From assembly GCA_030737835.1 (NCBI GenBank), contig JAUJYN010000052.1:90294-154293 (forward strand): a stretch of 64,000 nt of DNA. The letters are read 5' to 3'. Positions 21,806 to 32,758 of this stretch are shown here, piece after piece. Under the pieces are notes generated by a model that had not been told where the DNA came from, searched no databases, and saw only the letters and a program-made list of their open reading frames with translations. Position 1 is the first letter of the stretch; each line of letters starts with the position of its first letter. The position numbers were made by a program, and so were the translations under genes. Source of the DNA: Acorus gramineus (lineage: Eukaryota; Streptophyta; Magnoliopsida; Acorales; Acoraceae).

Positions 21806-21990
21806 GTGTTTTGACCCCATTTGTAGAGATTTACACTGCAGATGGATTAAATCACTGCAAAATAATATAATCTGTCTCCAGTGTTTTGACCCCATTAGTG
21901 GGGATTTACAGTGGAGACTCCAGTGTTTTGACCCGATTAGTGGGCATTTACACTGCAGACGTATTATAGGAGACGGATTATATATAATCC
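21806..21990 (+). repeat. Imperfect tandem repeat with terminal palindrome
   Basis: Three units starting GTGTTTTGACCC occur at 21806, 21881 and 21923, each followed by an ATTTACA-containing tail. GGAGACGGATTAT occurs at both edges (21790 and 21969). The perfect 16-bp palindrome GGATTATATATAATCC is at 21975-21990. Confidence 0.65.
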
Positions 21991-22742
21991 GAAGATGGAT
22001 TATATATATATTGTCTCCTGAGCGCCTTCATTTATATACCCTGCCCCCGCAGAGTAACCCTAGAAACCCCTTTTTCAACCCCTTTTTCCCCCTCAAAAGC
22101 CCATTTTCAACCACCCTATCTGAAAATCACCGCCCAAACAGTTCATATACATTTCAATCAATTTCTTTCAACCATTTTTAATCCAAAAGTAAACATCAAA
22201 ACCTTAAACAATTTCTTGAATTTATTTATTTATCAATTGTTTTAATTTTATTGATAAATTTTTTATGTTCTTTTTTTTATTACTGACATGTTGAATGTGT
22301 GATATTTCGTTAAATTAAATGTTAATTTTTTTTGTTTTTTGTTTATTGAGAATTTACTATTTGTCAAAATAGACTTTTAAAACTTAAAAAAATATTTGAA
22401 AATTTTGATTGTCATATAAAAACTTTTTAAAAAATTCAAAGGCCTCTTAGGAAACATTTTAAAAAATTCGAAGGCCATTTAGGAAATATACTTTGTATGT
22501 ATTGCATGAGTGTTATAGTGTTTAATATACTTGTATGTGTTGGATGAATTTTGTATTATCAATTTAGAAATATATTTACTAAGTTGAATAATTTATAGTT
22601 TAGATGGTAAAGAAATCCGATGTCCCGTTAATGTACTCTTAATTATTAATGATGAAGTATTACCCATAAAAATGAGAAAAGATCCCTATTAATGATGAAG
22701 TATCTATAAAATAATTATTTTGCATGGTGCATGTTCCCTTCT
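21991..22742 (+). other. Promoter-like but gene-less AT-rich sequence
   Basis: A C-rich stretch with TATATACCCTG and AACCCTAGAAACCCC (22030-22110) looks like a leader, but the frame crossing it (from 21738) has no family features and ends at 22181. The rest is AT-rich. GATCCCTATTAATGATGAAG near 22680 repeats a slightly earlier ATTAATGATGAAG. Confidence 0.35.
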
Positions 22743-23968
22743 CTATTACGCTCTGGAGCGGTTGTCCCTGGGACAATACCAATCATACAATATCAGGAGT
22801 CATACACGAGAGGTCAATAACGACTCCAAATAAAATGCAACAATAACCGACAAGGATCGAATAAGGTAAGAAGGCAACAGGGAAGCAATAGCCAATTAAA
22901 AATGTGGAAGCATAATATACAAATAAGTCTGTAAATCAAAAACATTATTACAGACCTGAATACATAATCACTGTCCTGCGAGAGTCCAAGTCCATTCCAA
23001 ATACAACCATATGTGCAACACACGCATGATTACTAGTACATACACAAGAAAATAGGATTGCTGACAGCCTTGCACTCGCCAACCGAAAGGTGAAATGCTC
23101 CACGCATGAATCACGCCAGAGAGATGCTCCAGCTCCACGCCAACCCAGTCCCTGGTGGATAAACAATACACGAGGGGTGAGCTACAAGCTCAGTGAGTGG
23201 CAAGAATCCAAGCTCTACAATAATAATATAATATTAGTGCATTTTTCTTCTAAGGAAGGATATGGATGGGAGAATCCCAACAGATATAAATGTCACGTGG
23301 AGACGTGACCTCATCTAACCCTCACCCTCACCCCCGGAAGGGGGGGGGGGAGGTTTGGGGAATAACTAACCCATTAACAGTAACGTGTAGTATAACAGAC
23401 TAGTACTACGCTACAAAGATTATCCGCATCGAGAGATAACACGTTACGATGCCTTGCTTCATCCGGTATCCCTCTCCCGGGTAGTCCTCATCCTGGCGGC
23501 CATCCATGGTCGGTACTCGGGCCTCGTACGATAGTGGCATCATACTCTGGGCATTCCCAACGATACGGCATCACCCGTGGTCGGTACTCGAGCCTCGTAT
23601 GGTAGTCACATCATACTCTGGGCATTCCCAACGATACAGTGGCACAACGCAGGACAGATTCGACACCGGGTAGCTTCAACGCACGATGATGTAGGGAAGC
23701 AGTACTCCACGCTCGCGATATCATCCGGTAGCCCTCTCCCTGGCGGCCTTCCAAGATAGGTACGAAGCCACAAGGGTATTGAAATACACATTAGACCTCC
23801 TATGATGTGGTGGCACCATCCAGGATAGCCTGGACACTCGGTAGCTTCGACGCACGATGATACGAGAAGAAATACTCCAACATCATCCTCACCTTCACCC
23901 CTAGGGGTGACATGGGACCATTGGAAACAAAAACTAACTCGCTAACTCTCTTAACCTTCCAATAGCCC
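22743..23968 (-). mobile_element. Old B-like LTR fragment (U5 half)
   Basis: The left end (TTACGCTCTGGAGCGG) aligns with TCACGCCCCAGGGCGG of younger copies, with differences that are mainly C-to-T or G-to-A. The rest follows the B-type U5 in reverse to about 23968. The U3 half is missing. A run of ten or more G occurs near 23341. Confidence 0.7.
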
Positions 23969-24003
23969 TGTCACGCCCCAGGGCGGCCGTCCCCGAGATG
24001 ATG
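23969..24003 (-). mobile_element. LTR end stub
   Basis: TGTCACGCCCCAGGGCGG is the reversed 3' end of an LTR. After about 30 bp it meets a plus-strand B-type LTR at GGGGCCCC. It is a recombination or deletion scar. Confidence 0.6.
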
Positions 24004-26044
24004 GGGCCCCCCTCTCGGGATGTGCTCGACGCGCGTAGACGCGCGTCGCGCATCGATGGGGCCCCCCTAGCTATACTACTTGTCTAGTGTTATATATGTG
24101 TCACTTTTAGCCTGCTGGTAACCGTTGGAGCGTTCTGGCAGTTTTTCATTTTTTTTTTATTTTTGATCGGTACCGCTAATTTTTGGACTGTTAGCTATCG
24201 TCCTGAGTTAGAGGACTCCGATTGAAAATCCGACTGCATATTTGGTGTCCTGGTGCCATTTTAAGCCTCTCACGAAAATTTCGTTGAATTCCGGTAACGT
24301 TTCTGAAATTTCGCAGTTCCGGGGCGTATCTGGGTTTTTAAGTCGCTTGCTATATAAGTGGAATCTAAAAAGTGCTTGGCACTATTCATCATCTTCCTCC
24401 CCAAGCTTTCTCTCTCCCCTCCTCCATTTTTCTTGCTTTTGAGCCCCCTAAACCCCTCAAAGCTTAAAACCCAAAACCTAGGAAGTGTAGATCGGGTCCC
24501 GATCTACACCCCGGTGGTTTCAAATCCCATTTCCGGCGAGATTTGCCCCTCCGTCCGCCCTCTCTTCTCCTCTGATTTGAACCATTTCGGTGGTGGAGGT
24601 AGATCCGGGCGTTGGAAACCTTTTGGGAGAGGTTTCGGTGCGCGGAGAGCAACCGGATTTCCCTTCCTCCCCTTGGTAAGCCTCTTTTTCCTCTCTTTCT
24701 TGCTTAGATGTATGCTAGGAGGGTGGAAATGGGGTTGGGTGGAGGTTGGCGGCGGTAGGTGGCCGTCGGGGGGCTGTGGGAGGTGGTCGGAGGCTGTGGT
24801 GGTGGTCGGAGGTGGGTGGAAGAGGAGCTCGGGCTGGCAGGCTTGCAGCTCGGGCTGGCAGGCTGCTGTCTCGGGCAGGGCAGCAGCGCAGGGTGGTGCA
24901 GGCGCAGTGGTTGGCGCGCGCGCGCGCGCGCGTGCGCGCGGGCGTGCACGAGTGCGTGCGCTCGGGCGGTGCTGGGGGCCAGCAGGGCTGGGCGTGCGGG
25001 CGCTCGACTGGCGCTGGGGGCCAGCAGGGCTGGGCGTGCGCGCTGGGCAGGCTGGCAGGGTTAGCTCGGGTAGGCTGGGAGCAGGTGCACCAGTTTGCCG
25101 AACGCGCGCGTGCCGCGGGTGCGCGCGCGGGCGTGCGCTCGGGGGGTGCAGGGAGATGCGTGCGGGTAGGCTAGCTGGGCTGTGCGCGCTGGCAGGCCGG
25201 GCGAGCAGGCAGGGCGCGCAGGCGAGCAGGGCAGGGGCGCTCGGGCATCAGGCGGGCAGTGCCCCGGGCGTGTAGGCGAGCGGTGCTCGGGCCACTCGGC
25301 GACGCGCGCAGGCAGCAGCGTGGGCGTGCTGCCAGGCGCGCTGGGCGCGTGTTGCGCGGGCGTGCGCGTGGGCGCTGGGTGAGGGTCCCGGGTGCTGGGT
25401 GCAGAGCGCTGGGCGCTGGGTCGCGGGTACCAGGTGCTGGCCGAGGGTGTTGGGCGCTGGGCGCTGGGCACCGCTGTGGGGCGTGCGCGCGGTGTGGGAG
25501 CTGGTGGTGCGCGCGGAGTGCGCCCCGGGCGTCCCCGAGACGCGGCAAGTGTATATAAAGAATCTACACAGGAGGTCAATAATATATCATACACAAGCAA
25601 CCAGAATGACACACAGACAACAAAAGCAAGGCTGACATGATATATACACCAAATGCGGAAGCTATAGACTGAATCTGTAATCAAAACACACTACAGATTC
25701 CATACATAATCACATGTCCTGTGAGAGCCAATATACATATAAAGACATCCAAATACAACCAAACGCGTGCCCAAGCACGGAAAATAATACATACTGGCAC
25801 AAGGGATGCTGATAGCCTCTGAAACTCGCGGGACGTGGCGCTACTCCGCTACTGATGAAGTCCCTCGGGGAGCTCCTCCTCTAGATCCGACTCAGATGAC
25901 ACTGAAGAGAAAATATTATGCGAGGGGTGAGCCACACGCTCAGTGAACGGCACAACCCATGCATCACAGACAATATTGACCACAACCAGATAATTCTTAA
26001 CATCCACAACCACATTACCATAGCCACAAATAACAACAATTCCT

Positions 26045-26290
26045 CAACTAGTGGGTCGCTAACGCCAACCCACTACACCCTCACCCTCACCCTCAATGGG
26101 TGACCAAGGATATTGGGACTAATCAACACAAAACCAGCGGGTCGCTTCCGCCAACCCGCCACACCCTCACCCTCACCCCTCAAGGGGTGACCAAGGATAT
26201 TGGGACTTACAATCCAGTGGGTCGCCACATCGCCGGCCCACCATACCCTCACCCTCACCCTCAACAGGTGACCTAGGCTCTTGGGACTGA
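26045..26290 (-). repeat. Three GGGTGA units of the inverted LTR
   Basis: On the plus strand it appears as CACCCTCACCCTCACCC arrays separated by AAGGATATTGGGACT. The unit number equals that of the 3' LTR at 35455-35693. Confidence 0.7.
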
Positions 26291-27053
26291 CTAGGCTGAT
26301 GGCCACCCTTGGTCCACCGATAGTCTCTCCCCACTCCGTAGGTCGTTTGGCCACTCCCACGTTCAGCACAGTCCTTCTACCAAATCAGGAGGCGCCTACT
26401 ACTGGGAGCCCCTGCACGGGACAACCTGTCTAACGCTGAGGTAATCTCTACACGGATCCAACGAAGGGAACAGAACAGCCTATCCATCGCATATGATCCA
26501 CTCGGATCCGCAGACAACACATCATAACAACACTAATGTTCTGAATTCCTCAGAACCCACCAGGGCGCATAACTACGATGCGGGGAACATGCATAAGGTT
26601 ATAACAAGGTGGAATATCATTGGGGGAAAGAAACTCGGGAGGGCAGCGTGAGTTCCCGTTATAGGACACCCCGACAACCCAACAAGGAACACGGTGTACC
26701 CTAACCCGGGTCTCACCGCTGTCCTCGCAAGGCCCCTCCCCTATAATATTCACTATAACATGCAATTTAACAAATACTAGCATTTAATTTAATAAATAAA
26801 CTAGTAGGGCACATGCATCGGTCGGGCTTCCTAACATGGAACCAAGGGACATGCTGCATGGCTCATACACATATCCTAAGGGTGCAAGTCCCTAACATGC
26901 AAAGTCTAGGGTAACATGCATTCTACAATTAAATCATGCTCGCATGATATACATATTTCACATGCCAATATCTATCCATGGTGCCCCAGGAGAGGTCGGT
27001 ATACGCCCAAGTGCGTATAACACCTCTCTACTGGGTTGGATTGTCCCACTCAC

Positions 27054-27089
27054 CGATAACCGGGTCGTCGCGCGACCGTCCGTCAAGTT
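27054..27089 (-). other. Predicted 36-nt LTR micro-exon (minus strand)
   Basis: On the minus strand CTTGCAG precedes AACTTGACGGACGG and GTGAGTGGGAC follows. It shows that the splice pair is kept in the inverted copy as well. Confidence 0.5.
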
Positions 27090-29206
27090 CTGCAAGACAG
27101 GCATTTATACGGTGAGTAAAATCCACAAACACACTAAAATACCCAACAATACATTATAAATACTCTAAAAATACCCCATACTCGGGCAAACGTACATACG
27201 GCACGTACGCACGCTAGCCCGAGCACTCCGGCTCACTCCCGCACCACCGGCAACCACCCACACGGCCACCCGACCCTCGGGTGCGCCGCCGCGCCTCAGC
27301 CCGCGCGCCCAGGCGCCCCGCCGGGCCCCTGCCCGCCGCCTTGGACCCGCAGCCGAGCCACCCGGTGCACCGCGCCCACTGCGCCCCGCCGCAGCAGCCC
27401 GCGCGCACCCCCGCGCTCCCAGCGCACACCGCGCGAGCACGCCGCACGCCCCGTGCGCACCCCGCGCGCACCGCCAGATCCGCCCCGCGCGCACCGCCAG
27501 CTCCGCCCCGCGCGCATTCCGCGCGCACCACCAGCTCCACCCCGCGCGCACTCCGCGCGCACCACCAGCTCCCACACCGCGCGCACGCCGCGCGCACCAC
27601 CAGCTCCAACACCGCGCGCATGCCGCGCGCACCACCAGCTCCCACACCGCGCGCACGCCTGCCTCTACCCAGCGCCCCGCGCGCACACCCCACAGCGGTG
27701 CCCAGCGCCCAGCGCCCTCGGCCAGCACCCGGTACCCGCGACCCAGCGCCCAGCGCTCTGCGCCCAACACCCGGGACCCTCACCCAGCGTCCACGCGCAC
27801 GCACGCGCAACACGCGCCCAGGGCACCTGGCAGCACGCGCCCAGCGCGCCTGCCAGCCTGCCCGCGCTGCTGCTCGCGTTGCCTGCCTGCGCGCGTCGCC
27901 GAGTGGCCCGAGCACCGCTCGCCTGCACGCCCGGGGCACTGCCCGCCTGATACCCGAGCGCCCCTGCCCTGCTCGCCTGCGCGTCCAGCCTGCTCGCCCG
28001 GCCTGCCAGCGCGCACAGCCCAGCTAGTCTACCCGCACGCATCTCCCTGCACCCCCCGAGAGCACGCACGCGCGCGCACCCGCGCGCACGCGCTCGCGCG
28101 CCCAGCAAACTGGTGCACCTGCTCCCAGCCTACCCGAGCTAGCCCTGCCAGCCTGCCCAGCGCGCACACTCAGCCCTGCTGGCCTCCAGCGCCAGTCGAG
28201 CGCCCGCACGCCCAGCCCTGCTGGCCCCCAGCACCGCCCGAGCGCACGCACGCGTGCACGCCCGCGCGCACGCGCTCGCGCACCCGCACCAACCACTGCG
28301 CCTGCACCACCTTGCGCTGCTGCCCTGCCCGTGACAGCAGCCTGCCAGCCCGAGCTGCAAGCCTGCCAGCCCGAGCTCCTCTACCACCCACCTCCGACCA
28401 CCACCACAGCCTCCGACCGCCTCCCACAGCCCTCCGACGGCCACCCACCGCCGCCAACCTCCACCCAACCCCATTTCCACCCTCCTAGCATACATCTAGG
28501 CAAGAAAGAGAGGAAAAAGAGGCTTACCAAGGGGAGGAAAGGAAATCCGGTTGCTCTCCGCGCACCGAAACCTCTCCCAAAGGGCTTCCAACGCCCGGAT
28601 CTACCTCCACCACCGAGATGGCTCAAAACAGAGGTGAAGAGAGGGCGGAGGGAGGGGCAAATCTCGCCGGAATCCGGATTTGAAACCACCGGGTAGGTTT
28701 TAACTTTTAAGCTTTGAGGGGTCTAAGGGCCTCAAATGGAAGAAAAACGGAGGAGAGGAGAGAGAGGGCTCAAGGTAGGAGATGATGAATAGTGCCAGGA
28801 TATTTTTAGCTTTCACTTATATAGCGGGCGACTTAAAATACCCAGATACGCCCTGGAACTGTGAAATTTCGGAAACGTTACCGGAATTCAACGAAATTTT
28901 TGTGAGAGGTCTAAAATGGCACCAGGACACCAAATATGCAGTTAGATTTCCAATCGGAGTCCTCTAGCTCAGGACGATAGCTAACAGTCCAAAAATTAGC
29001 GGTACCGATCGAAAACCGAAAAAAAATGAAAAACTGCCAAAACGCTCTAACGATTACCAGCAGGCTAAAAGTGACACATATATAACACTCCTAGTAGTAG
29101 GCGCCTCCTGGTCTGGTAGAAGGACTGTGCTGAACGTGGGAGTGGCCAAACGACCTACGGAGTGAGGAGAGACTATCGGTGGACCAAGGGTGACCAACAG
29201 CCTAGT

Positions 29207-29445
29207 CAGTCCCAAGAGCCTAGGTCACCTGTTGAGGGTGAGGGTGAGGGTATGGTGGGCCGGCGATGTGGCGACCCACTGGATTGTAAGTCCCAACATC
29301 CTTGGTCACCCCTTGAGGGTGAGGGTGAGGGTGTAGCGGGTTGGCGGAAGCGACCCACTGGTTTTGTGCAGTTAGTCCCAATATCCTTGGTCACCCATTG
29401 AGGGTGAGGGTGAGGGTGTAGTGGGTTGGCGTAGCGACCCACTAG
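29207..29445 (+). repeat. Three tandem GGGTGA-rich LTR units
   Basis: Units start near 29207, 29288 and 29374 and end in ACCCACTAG. The number equals that in the 3' LTR of the same element, as expected if both LTRs were copied from one RNA. Confidence 0.75.
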
Positions 29446-29985
29446 TTGAGGAATTGTTATTTTTGTGGCTTGGTAATGAGATTGTGGATGTTAAGATTAT
29501 CTGGTTGTGGTCAATATTGTCTGTGATGCATGGGTTGTGCCGTTCACTGAGCGTGTGGCTCACCCCTCGCACAATATTTTTCTTCAGTGTCATCTGAGTC
29601 GGATCTGGAGGAGGAGCTCCCCGAGGGACTTCATCAGTAGCGGAGTAGCGCCACGTCCCGCGAGGTTCAGAGGCTATCAGCATCCCTTGTGCCTGTATGT
29701 ATTATTTTCCGTGCTTGGGCACGCGTTTGTGTTGTATTTGGATGTCTTTGTATGTATATTGGCTCTCACAGGACATGTGATTATGTATGGAGTCTGTAGT
29801 GTGTTTTGATTACAGATTCAGTCTTTAGCTTCCGCATTTGGTGTATATATCATGTCAGCCCTGCTTTTGTTGTCTGTGTGTCATTCTGGTTGCTTGTGTA
29901 TGATATATTATTGACCTCCTGTGTAGATTCTGATATTTTATATACACTTGCCGCGTCCGGGGACGCCCGGGGCGTGACAAAAAGG

Positions 29986-30003
29986 TGGTATCAGAGCCTG
30001 GTC
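29986..30003 (+). other. Primer binding site (initiator tRNA-Met) of A1
   Basis: TGGTATCAGAGC begins seven bases after the LTR end and complements the 3' end of plant initiator tRNA-Met over 12 bases. Six more bases, CTGGTC, do not extend the match well. Confidence 0.85.
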
Positions 30004-30099
30004 CTGTCAGAGCCAATGGTCTTCTTTCGTAGAGATGAGTCCTAGGATTTTGATATGAGTATTCTGATCCTAGTGTCTGGTTTTCTTAGGATTGCTGAT

Positions 30100-31439
30100 A
30101 TGTCTCCTCGTGGAGGACGGCGCGGGCATGGTCCCTCTCGACCTTTGGAGGTTTCCGGACCTACCGGAGGCGAGGATGCTACTGGAGAGTCCACGGCTGT
30201 GAGGCCAGGATCGGCGCAGGAGCCTCCCGCACGGGAACGTGCGTTCGCTCGGATAGCGGATTCGGTGGAGACTCGGATCAAGGCACTGGAGGCCCAGACC
30301 AGAGTGTTGGTAGAGCAGACGCGGGAGATCCGGGAGCTGAGGGCGGCCCGTGATGCAGTTCCACAGGTCCCCTTGGTAGCAGATCCGTCTGTGGTACCCG
30401 AAGTACCCCCAGTCCCCGTGGTGATTCCAGCGGCGAGGGTTCAGGATCCCCTGGCGAGGGAGGTGGGCTAGAGGCTGCAGCGCGGGTGCAGCAGAGTGGC
30501 CTCGCAGCCTTTCTGAAGCTCCATCCTCCCGAGTTCTATGGCCAGTTGGCGGATCCCCTTGCCCCAGAGCGATGGTTGATGGAGGTGGAGGTGATCTTCT
30601 CGACCATGCTTTGCACCGATCGCCAGCGAGTCTCTCTGGCCACCTTCATGCTGAAGGGTAGCGCTGCCGACTGGTGGGCTACCCGAGTGGTGGACATTCC
30701 AGAGGGAGTGGAGCAGCTTTCTTGGGCAGGATTCCGGAGGTATTTCCTGGAGGAGTACTTCCCGTTCTCGGCGCAGCAGATCGTGGTGCAGGAGTTTGAA
30801 CGGTTGACGCAGGGCTCTATGTCTGTCGCCGACTACTCCACGCGCTTCACGAGGCTATCCAGGTTCGCTCCAGCTTTGGTGATGGACGAAGAGGCACGGT
30901 GCCGCCGTTTCGAGCTTGGTCTCTGCAGCGCCATTCGGGTGCATGTCTCCTCCCAGGCTTTCTCGAGGTTCTCGGACTTGGTGTCTCGGGCGAAGACAAT
31001 CGAGCGAGACCTCGGGATCATCGTAGGGGTTCCGACCCCTTCTGCAGATCAGGGTCCTTCCGGGAGTCGGGACCAGGGGCAGCGCAAGAGGAGGCCCCGT
31101 TTCGATCAGTCAGCGGCTGCCTCTCCTCCAGCTGATGGGTGCCAGGTGGGATCCAGCACCCATTGCGGCAGTGCCCATTCAGTCCAGGCACGGAGAAGCG
31201 GCGTTTCCATTGTCAGCGCATCGGGCATATCAGATACAATTGCCCTGATGCTGGCCGACCCCGAGTGCTACCTCAGCAGCGGCAGCCGGCGAGGCGTGCT
31301 CCTGCTCCTCTGCCGCAGTTTGCTCAAGGCAGGGTTGCAGCGCTTTCGGCCGAAGAGGCGCAGGTTTCGGGCGTCATGGTTCGAGGTAATGTTTTGTTCC
31401 CTAGCTCCCTATGAATATATGTGTGTTGATTGCTGTTAA
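30100..31439 (+). pseudogene. Retrotransposon gag polyprotein relic (A1)
   Basis: Gag packages element RNA into virus-like particles. The ATG at 30100 opens MSPRGGRRGHGPSRPLEV, then a coiled-coil-like stretch (about residues 45-85, VETRIKALEAQTRVLVEQ). A frameshift near 30430-30465 moves to the frame with FLKLHPPEFYG, APERWLMEVEVIF and FMLKGSAADWW, the core of the retrotransposon gag family, and YFPFSAQQIVVQEFERL. A second shift near 31135 leads to the zinc knuckle RFHCQRIGHIRYNCP, whose first cysteine is replaced by arginine, and then VSGVMVRGN, the start of the protease region. Two frameshifts and a damaged knuckle make it non-functional. Confidence 0.88.
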
Positions 31440-32215
31440 GCATGTGTGTATTATCTCGATGAGCGGGTATTGAGTGTGGTTGTTCGAGTTAAAGAGGCCG
31501 GGTTGTAGCCGTCCTGGCAGGAGGCTCTCATCCGTAGGTACCGCCGATGCAGTCGGAGGGGTACTGATCGTGGGAGTGTGTCAGGTAGGGGCTAACCCGG
31601 AAATGGATTAATGGATGGTGTCGCGAGCGTGGAATCGCTCTCCCCTTCGTTGGATTCGCGTAGTACAGCCCCGGCGTTAGACAGGCTCCCGGTCAGAGGA
31701 CAAGGCGAGCTACGGAGCGGGGAGAGGCTACCGGTGGACCAGGGGTGAAGAGCAGTCTAAGTCTCTCCCAAAGTCCCAATATGTCTCCTGATGGGAGTGA
31801 GGGTGTGGATGAGACAAAGGCGCGTCATCTCGTGACCCAAATTGCTGTTCGACCATTCCCACGGAGGTTGGGTCCGGTCTTGAGATGGAAGTTGAAGGAT
31901 ATCGGTGGGTGATTATCTAGATGTAGGTGATCAAGTGCGGTTAGTGGTGCTCTGTAAAATGATGTTTTCTTCTAGTGTTCCTTTCTGGATTAAGGGGCCG
32001 CGTGAGGTCAGCGTTGAGACCCGAGCTAGGGTACTTCGTGTTCCTTGTTTGGTTGTCGGGGTATCCTATATTGGGACCTCATGCTGCTCTCCCGAGGTTT
32101 CTTTTCCCAGGCAAGGGATACCCTGGAAGCATCAGATGGATGAAAGATCAAGTGTGAGTTTTGGTTGGTGGTTAAGGCCTTTTGGGCTGAGTGATTTCTG
32201 GTAAAGGCATATCTG
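31440..32215 (+). repeat. LTR-derived block inside the A1 interior
   Basis: 31480-31930 follows the B-type U5 (compare 37200-37700), with the TCCGTAGGTACCGCCGATGC and GTGGACCAGGGGTG motifs. 31980-32150 follows the A/B segment that reads GAGACCCGAGCTAGGGTAC. The block sits exactly where protease and most of reverse transcriptase should be. It implies recombination between LTR and interior sequences. Confidence 0.75.
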
Positions 32216-32219
32216 TGGA

Positions 32220-32700
32220 CCCGGGCAAGACGCTCGTCGCGTCTTATTGGCGTCGACCGTCGAACCCGCAAGGATTCGGAGCTTCCCGAGTTGGCGGGTT
32301 ATTGCAGGAAGCTTGACGAGGGACTCTCGAAGATAGCTGTTCCTCTTAACCGCCTTACTTGGAAGGATGTCCGGTTCGAGTGGTCCCCGTCTTGCGAGGA
32401 GAGCTTCCTGGAGTTTTATCGGAGGCTCACCTCAGCGCCAATTCTTACCTCTCCGTCTTGGAGTGGTGGGTTCGCAGTTGGGTAAGGGTGTGTCCGCGAT
32501 CCTGCTCACGTCATCCCGTTCGAGCCGCTCGTCTCTGAGCCGGACAGTCATTCGTGGAGCAGTCGATTGAGATCATGGACCGCCGCGTGAGGAGGCTCTG
32601 CACCAAGACCGTCCAGTTGGTCGAGGTGAAATGGCAGCACCGTTCCGGTGTCGAGGACACTTAGGAGCTCAAGGATACCAGGTGTGACGCGTATCCGCAT
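32220..32700 (+). pseudogene. pol scraps: RT/RNase H linker fused to integrase tail
   Basis: 32291-32480 reads AGYCRKLDEGLSKIAVPLNR, RFEWSPSCEESF and LTSAPILTSP, the connection between reverse transcriptase and RNase H in Ty3/gypsy pol. Right after GGFAVG the sequence jumps to HVIPFEPL and the integrase C-terminal tail (about 32500-32700), so RNase H and the catalytic integrase core were deleted. Several stops are present. Confidence 0.8.
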
Positions 32701-32745
32701 CTTTTCTCCTAGATGTTTTTGCATATTTTGAGGACAAAATTTCCT

Positions 32746-32758
32746 AAGGGGGGAAGAA
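32746..32758 (+). other. Polypurine tract of A1
   Basis: AAGGGGGGAAGAA directly precedes the 3' LTR start TGTTATATATG. It would prime plus-strand DNA synthesis. Confidence 0.85.

Larger units (their letters stand above)
25521..29087 (-). mobile_element. Inverted A1-type LTR inside the 5' LTR
   Basis: On the minus strand it starts TGTTATATATGTGTC at 29087 and runs to CGCCCCGGGCG at 25521, lacking the last few bases (TGTCA on the plus strand). No target duplication is visible at its edges. It has its own TATA (28816-28823), donor (28528/28527), micro-exon (27054-27089) and three GGGTGA units, but has lost the exon-1 palindrome. Confidence 0.8.
24088..29979 (+). mobile_element. 5' LTR of A1, carrying an inverted LTR
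   Basis: 24088-25520 matches the first 1.43 kb of the 3' LTR and 29088-29979 matches its last 0.9 kb. About 1.15 kb of the normal LTR in between (including its micro-exon) is replaced by a minus-strand LTR of 3.57 kb. Donor TTG|GTAAG is at 24675/24676, TATA at 24351 and the palindrome at 24485-24509. Confidence 0.8.

Noticed and set aside
21738-22181. 147-residue frame in AT-rich DNA
   Set aside because: It runs through a tandem repeat and a leader-like stretch, shows no domain features and has no promoter support.
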